This document shows positions 13,666-15,580 of a stretch of DNA of 15,580 nucleotides, one piece after another. Source of the DNA: Candidatus Bathyarchaeota archaeon (GTDB lineage Archaea > Thermoproteota > Bathyarchaeia > TCS64); NCBI GenBank assembly GCA_016934355.1, contig JAFGTA010000057.1, positions 1-15,580 of the forward strand, read 5' to 3'. Position 1 is the first letter of the stretch; the number at the start of each line of letters is the position of its first letter. Position numbers and translations under genes: made by a program. The notes beneath the pieces were generated by a model, which made no database searches, was not told the origin of the DNA, and was given only the letters and a program-made list of their open reading frames with translations.

Positions 13666-13717
13666 TTTTCAGTTTCCTTCCCGAGACCTTAGCCTCCTTT
13701 CTAGCCAGAGACACTGT

Positions 13718-13725
13718 TTTTAAAA
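13718..13725 (-). promoter_or_regulatory. TATA-like box for the FNT channel gene
   Basis: On the minus strand TTTTAAAA is centred about 56 nt before GTG 13665. This would give a leader of about 30 nt that carries GGAAGG as a weak ribosome-binding site, unlike the near-leaderless neighbours. Confidence 0.4.
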
Positions 13726-13867
13726 TGTTGCCCAACAAAAAGGGCCGGAAAAATAGCGATAAACCTCACCGTGACTCTGCATTTTATCGATTACAGCCGT
13801 TTTTTCTTAAAGTATCTAGCAGCTAATCGTACATGGAAACCATATATCTGCAGGAGAGATTACAGTG

Positions 13868-14623
13868 ATGAAGACCATGTTTTCTGAGAGTCACTGCCAC
13901 CTTAGGGCCGTAACGGATGAAGGGATGGAGAAAGCGAGGAGTGACGGCTTCAAGCTTCTGCTGACCGCCGGCATCGACCTGGACTCGTCCATAGAGGCCG
14001 TCGCCTCCGCGAAAAGGTGGGATATCGTTAAGGGATGCGTGGGCGTCCACCCATGGTACGCCGACGAGTACAGTCCAGACGTGGGCAGGAGGTTTAAGGC
14101 TCTGGCCCAGGAGAAGGAGGTGGCCGCGATAAGCGAGATAGGGCTCGACTTCGTGGGGCGCATGACCAGGGAGTGGGTGCGTGAGGACAGGTACATCGAC
14201 AGGGAGACCCAGGTAGAGGCCCTGGTCGCCCAGCTCAAGCTGGCGAAGGAGCTGAGGCTCCCCGCCATCGTCCACGACAGGGCCGAGGGCACAGAGATCA
14301 TCGATATCATGCTGGATTCAGGGAGCCTTGATACGGGGCTGGCCATCCACGGATTCGGTAAAGGCTCTGGGTATGCGAAACTGTGCGTAGACAACGGTAT
14401 CTACCTCTCAGTCGGGCTCAGGCAACTGCAGGGAGGGGACCCGGATTACCTGAAGGCGGTGAAGGAGACGCCTTTGAAGTACCTCCTGACTGAGACCGAC
14501 TCAGGTACGCCTCAGGGCGTCCTGACGGTCTGCGACATGGTGGCCGAGATGAAGGGCCTCACGAGGGAGAGGGTAGGTGAGGCGGCCACGAGGAACCTCA
14601 TGAGACTCTGCGGGATAGAGTGA
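13868..14623 (+). CDS. TatD-family metal-dependent hydrolase
   Basis: From ATG 13868 the protein has 251 residues, normal for TatD. The TIM-barrel metal ligands are visible in order: HxH near the N-terminus (His9, His11 in ESHCHL), GVHPW, SEIGLDF with Glu90, AIVHDR with His136, AIHGF with His161, and TETDSG with Asp211. The family contains 3'-5' nucleases and D-aminoacyl-tRNA deacylase-like enzymes, some active in DNA repair. A GTG three bases earlier (13865) is equally possible; AGGAG at 13852-13856 serves both. The gene diverges from the channel gene and stands alone. No functional link to the hydrogenase-like gene that follows after 206 nt is evident. Confidence 0.88.
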   Translation: MKTMFSESHCHLRAVTDEGMEKARSDGFKLLLTAGIDLDSSIEAVASAKRWDIVKGCVGVHPWYADEYSPDVGRRFKALAQEKEVAAISEIGLDFVGRMTREWVREDRYIDRETQVEALVAQLKLAKELRLPAIVHDRAEGTEIIDIMLDSGSLDTGLAIHGFGKGSGYAKLCVDNGIYLSVGLRQLQGGDPDYLKAVKETPLKYLLTETDSGTPQGVLTVCDMVAEMKGLTRERVGEAATRNLMRLCGIE

Positions 14624-14723
14624 ATCTCCCTCCTATCCCGAAGGCATGGTTACAGAGGCTTATCGGATTCTAAGCCGTAAGAAACTGAATTATCAACAAT
14701 TAGCAGTATCTATTTGAATTGTG

Positions 14724-14735
14724 TGGTAATTACCA
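14724..14735. promoter_or_regulatory. 12-bp perfect palindrome upstream of the sulfhydrogenase-like gene
   Basis: TGGTAATTACCA is perfectly self-complementary. It lies in the AT-rich 206-nt gap, about 100 bp before the start of the iron-sulfur subunit gene. It is a good candidate for a dimeric regulator site. No protein can be assigned to it from the window. Confidence 0.45.
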
Positions 14736-14744
14736 TTTTTCAGG

Positions 14745-14760
14745 ATCAATTTATCAATTT
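14745..14760 (+). repeat. Tandem 8-bp direct repeat (ATCAATTT twice)
   Basis: Two exact, adjacent copies of ATCAATTT follow the 12-bp palindrome after 9 nt. An 8-bp direct spacing does not correspond to a helical turn, so this may be low-complexity AT-rich sequence rather than paired protein sites. Confidence 0.5.
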
Positions 14761-14829
14761 ATGTCAGGAAAAAACGTTATTAATGTACACGGATAATAGT
14801 TTTCCTTTAAGTGTTTTGCTTTGGCTGAG

Positions 14830-15580
14830 ATGCTAACAAAGGTCCTAGGGAAGACGCGGTTCGGCGACTTCGTCGAGGCCCTCGGCGACAACGGTGACCT
14901 GTACGCCCCGGTCAAGACCAGTGAGAAGGCTCACTCGTTCAAGAGGGTGAGGAGCCTCGCCGACATCGACCTCGCGTACACCCGTACGATGATCCCTCCG
15001 AAGAAGTTCTTCATCCACCCGGAGGAGGTGATATTCGAGTTCAACATCAGCGAGGAGGCGTACATCGAGACGCCGGCGGCCGACGAGAAGATCGTCCTCC
15101 TCGGGGTCCACGCATGCGACGTGAACGCTATGAACCTCCTCGCAAAGGTCTTCATGGAGGAGCTGCCCGACAAGTACTACCTTGAGAGGAGGGAGAAGTC
15201 GTTCATCGTAGGGTCGAGCTGCACGCCAGACGAGTACTGCTTCTGCAAGTCTACGGGCACGAGCTACGCGCAGGACGGGTTCGAACTGTTCATCCACGAT
15301 ATCGGTGACAGCTACCTCGTCAGGGTTGGTTCCATGAAGGGCCACAGCTTCGTCACGAGTCACCCCGACCTCTTCACCAAGGCTGAGCCCAGCCACTTCG
15401 ACGCCTTCAGGGAAGCCGAGAAGAAGATGTTCGAGTCCTTCACGAGGGAGCTGGAGATGACAGGGCTTCAGGACCTCCTCGACATGGCGTACGACAGCGA
15501 CGTGTGGGACGAGTACGGCGAGAAGTGCCTGGGCTGCGGCTCATGCAACCTGGTGTGTCCACGATGCAGGTGCTACGACG
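14830..15580 (+). CDS. hydB: Sulfhydrogenase/sulfite reductase-type beta subunit, iron-sulfur protein (cut by window edge)
   Basis: The frame is open from ATG 14830 to the right edge, 250 codons; a TTG at 14821 would add three residues. The sequence closely follows the beta subunit of the Pyrococcus-type soluble [NiFe] sulfhydrogenase (group 3b). It has LYAPVKTSEK near the start, TRTMIPPKKFF (52-61), GVHACDV (92-98), DKYYLERREKSFIVGSSC, PDEYCFCK (133-140) and RVGSMKGH. The first ferredoxin-type motif, CLGCGSCNLVCPRCRC, is at 233-248. The second expected cluster site lies beyond the edge; a full protein would be about 340-370 residues. The subunit passes electrons between the hydrogenase core and an NAD(P)H-oxidizing diaphorase subunit. 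AsrA of anaerobic sulfite reductase is the same family, so identity as a hydrogenase depends on the next genes. Confidence 0.85.
   Translation, partial: MLTKVLGKTRFGDFVEALGDNGDLYAPVKTSEKAHSFKRVRSLADIDLAYTRTMIPPKKFFIHPEEVIFEFNISEEAYIETPAADEKIVLLGVHACDVNAMNLLAKVFMEELPDKYYLERREKSFIVGSSCTPDEYCFCKSTGTSYAQDGFELFIHDIGDSYLVRVGSMKGHSFVTSHPDLFTKAEPSHFDAFREAEKKMFESFTRELEMTGLQDLLDMAYDSDVWDEYGEKCLGCGSCNLVCPRCRCYD

Noticed and set aside
13694..13703. AGGAGG on the minus strand upstream of the FNT gene
   Set aside because: No start codon lies at a suitable distance; the FNT start is about 30 nt further on, so this is probably chance within the promoter/leader.
13833..13843. ATGG-AAA-CCAT mini-hairpin before the TatD-like gene
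   Set aside because: A 4-bp stem in AT-rich sequence is too short to call a terminator or regulatory element.
13865..13885. C/D-box RNA-like pair (GTGATGA followed by CTGA)
   Set aside because: It coincides with the start of the TatD-like gene, there are no convincing C' and D partner boxes at the right distances, and the coding explanation is enough.

Overview
The window reads as archaeal chromosome. The coding DNA is GC-rich with many AGG arginine codons, and the short intergenic gaps are AT-rich. Most gaps carry a TATA-like box about 25-36 nt before a start codon, so many transcripts would have very short leaders. The gene content agrees: a 3-hydroxyacyl-CoA dehydrogenase/enoyl-CoA hydratase fused in the archaeal order, a thiolase paired with a DUF35 protein, an Agl3-type UDP-sulfoquinovose synthase, a TrmB-like regulator, a stand-alone Lrp/AsnC effector domain, zinc-ribbon membrane proteins and a sulfhydrogenase beta-type subunit. 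A TACK-lineage (Sulfolobales-like, Thaumarchaeota- or Aigarchaeota-like) host is my best guess. This is inference; there is no rRNA or other phylogenetic marker here. Nothing points to a virus, plasmid, transposon or CRISPR array.

Layout. (1) 1-4786 is fatty-acid/acyl-CoA metabolism. etfB and etfA (the latter cut by the left edge) run leftward from a short intergenic region; the HADH-ECH fusion diverges from it; a thiolase-DUF35 pair converges on the fusion with no spare bases between the stop codons. Together these supply the hydratase, dehydrogenase, thiolase and electron-acceptor steps of beta-oxidation; an acyl-CoA dehydrogenase and an acyl-CoA ligase are not in the window. (2) 4979-5209 is a tiny Lrp/AsnC ligand-binding domain without a DNA-binding half. 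(3) 5254-8616 is a leftward cluster for sulfonated-sugar synthesis: UDP-sulfoquinovose synthase, a UDP-hexose epimerase-like SDR, a family 2 glycosyltransferase and APS kinase. A TrmB-like regulator diverges from it at 8730, and a perfect inverted repeat in the shared promoter region overlaps the likely TATA box of the synthase gene. (4) 9611-12840 is a rightward row: a zinc-ribbon RDD membrane protein, a second epimerase, another zinc-ribbon multi-pass membrane protein and a small single-pass protein; several have their own promoter-like boxes. (5) 12856-13665 is a leftward formate/nitrite-family channel, divergent from a TatD-type hydrolase. (6) The right edge cuts a sulfhydrogenase beta-like iron-sulfur subunit, preceded by an AT-rich region with a 12-bp perfect palindrome and a tandem 8-bp repeat.

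The most interesting unit is region 3: UDP-sulfoquinovose, the sulfonated sugar of Sulfolobus N-glycans, apparently made next to an APS kinase and a glycosyltransferase, with a sugar-sensing type regulator facing it. The families are known; the arrangement and its regulation are what deserve checking. There is no gene-free stretch longer than 300 bases, and I saw no tRNA or rRNA gene.
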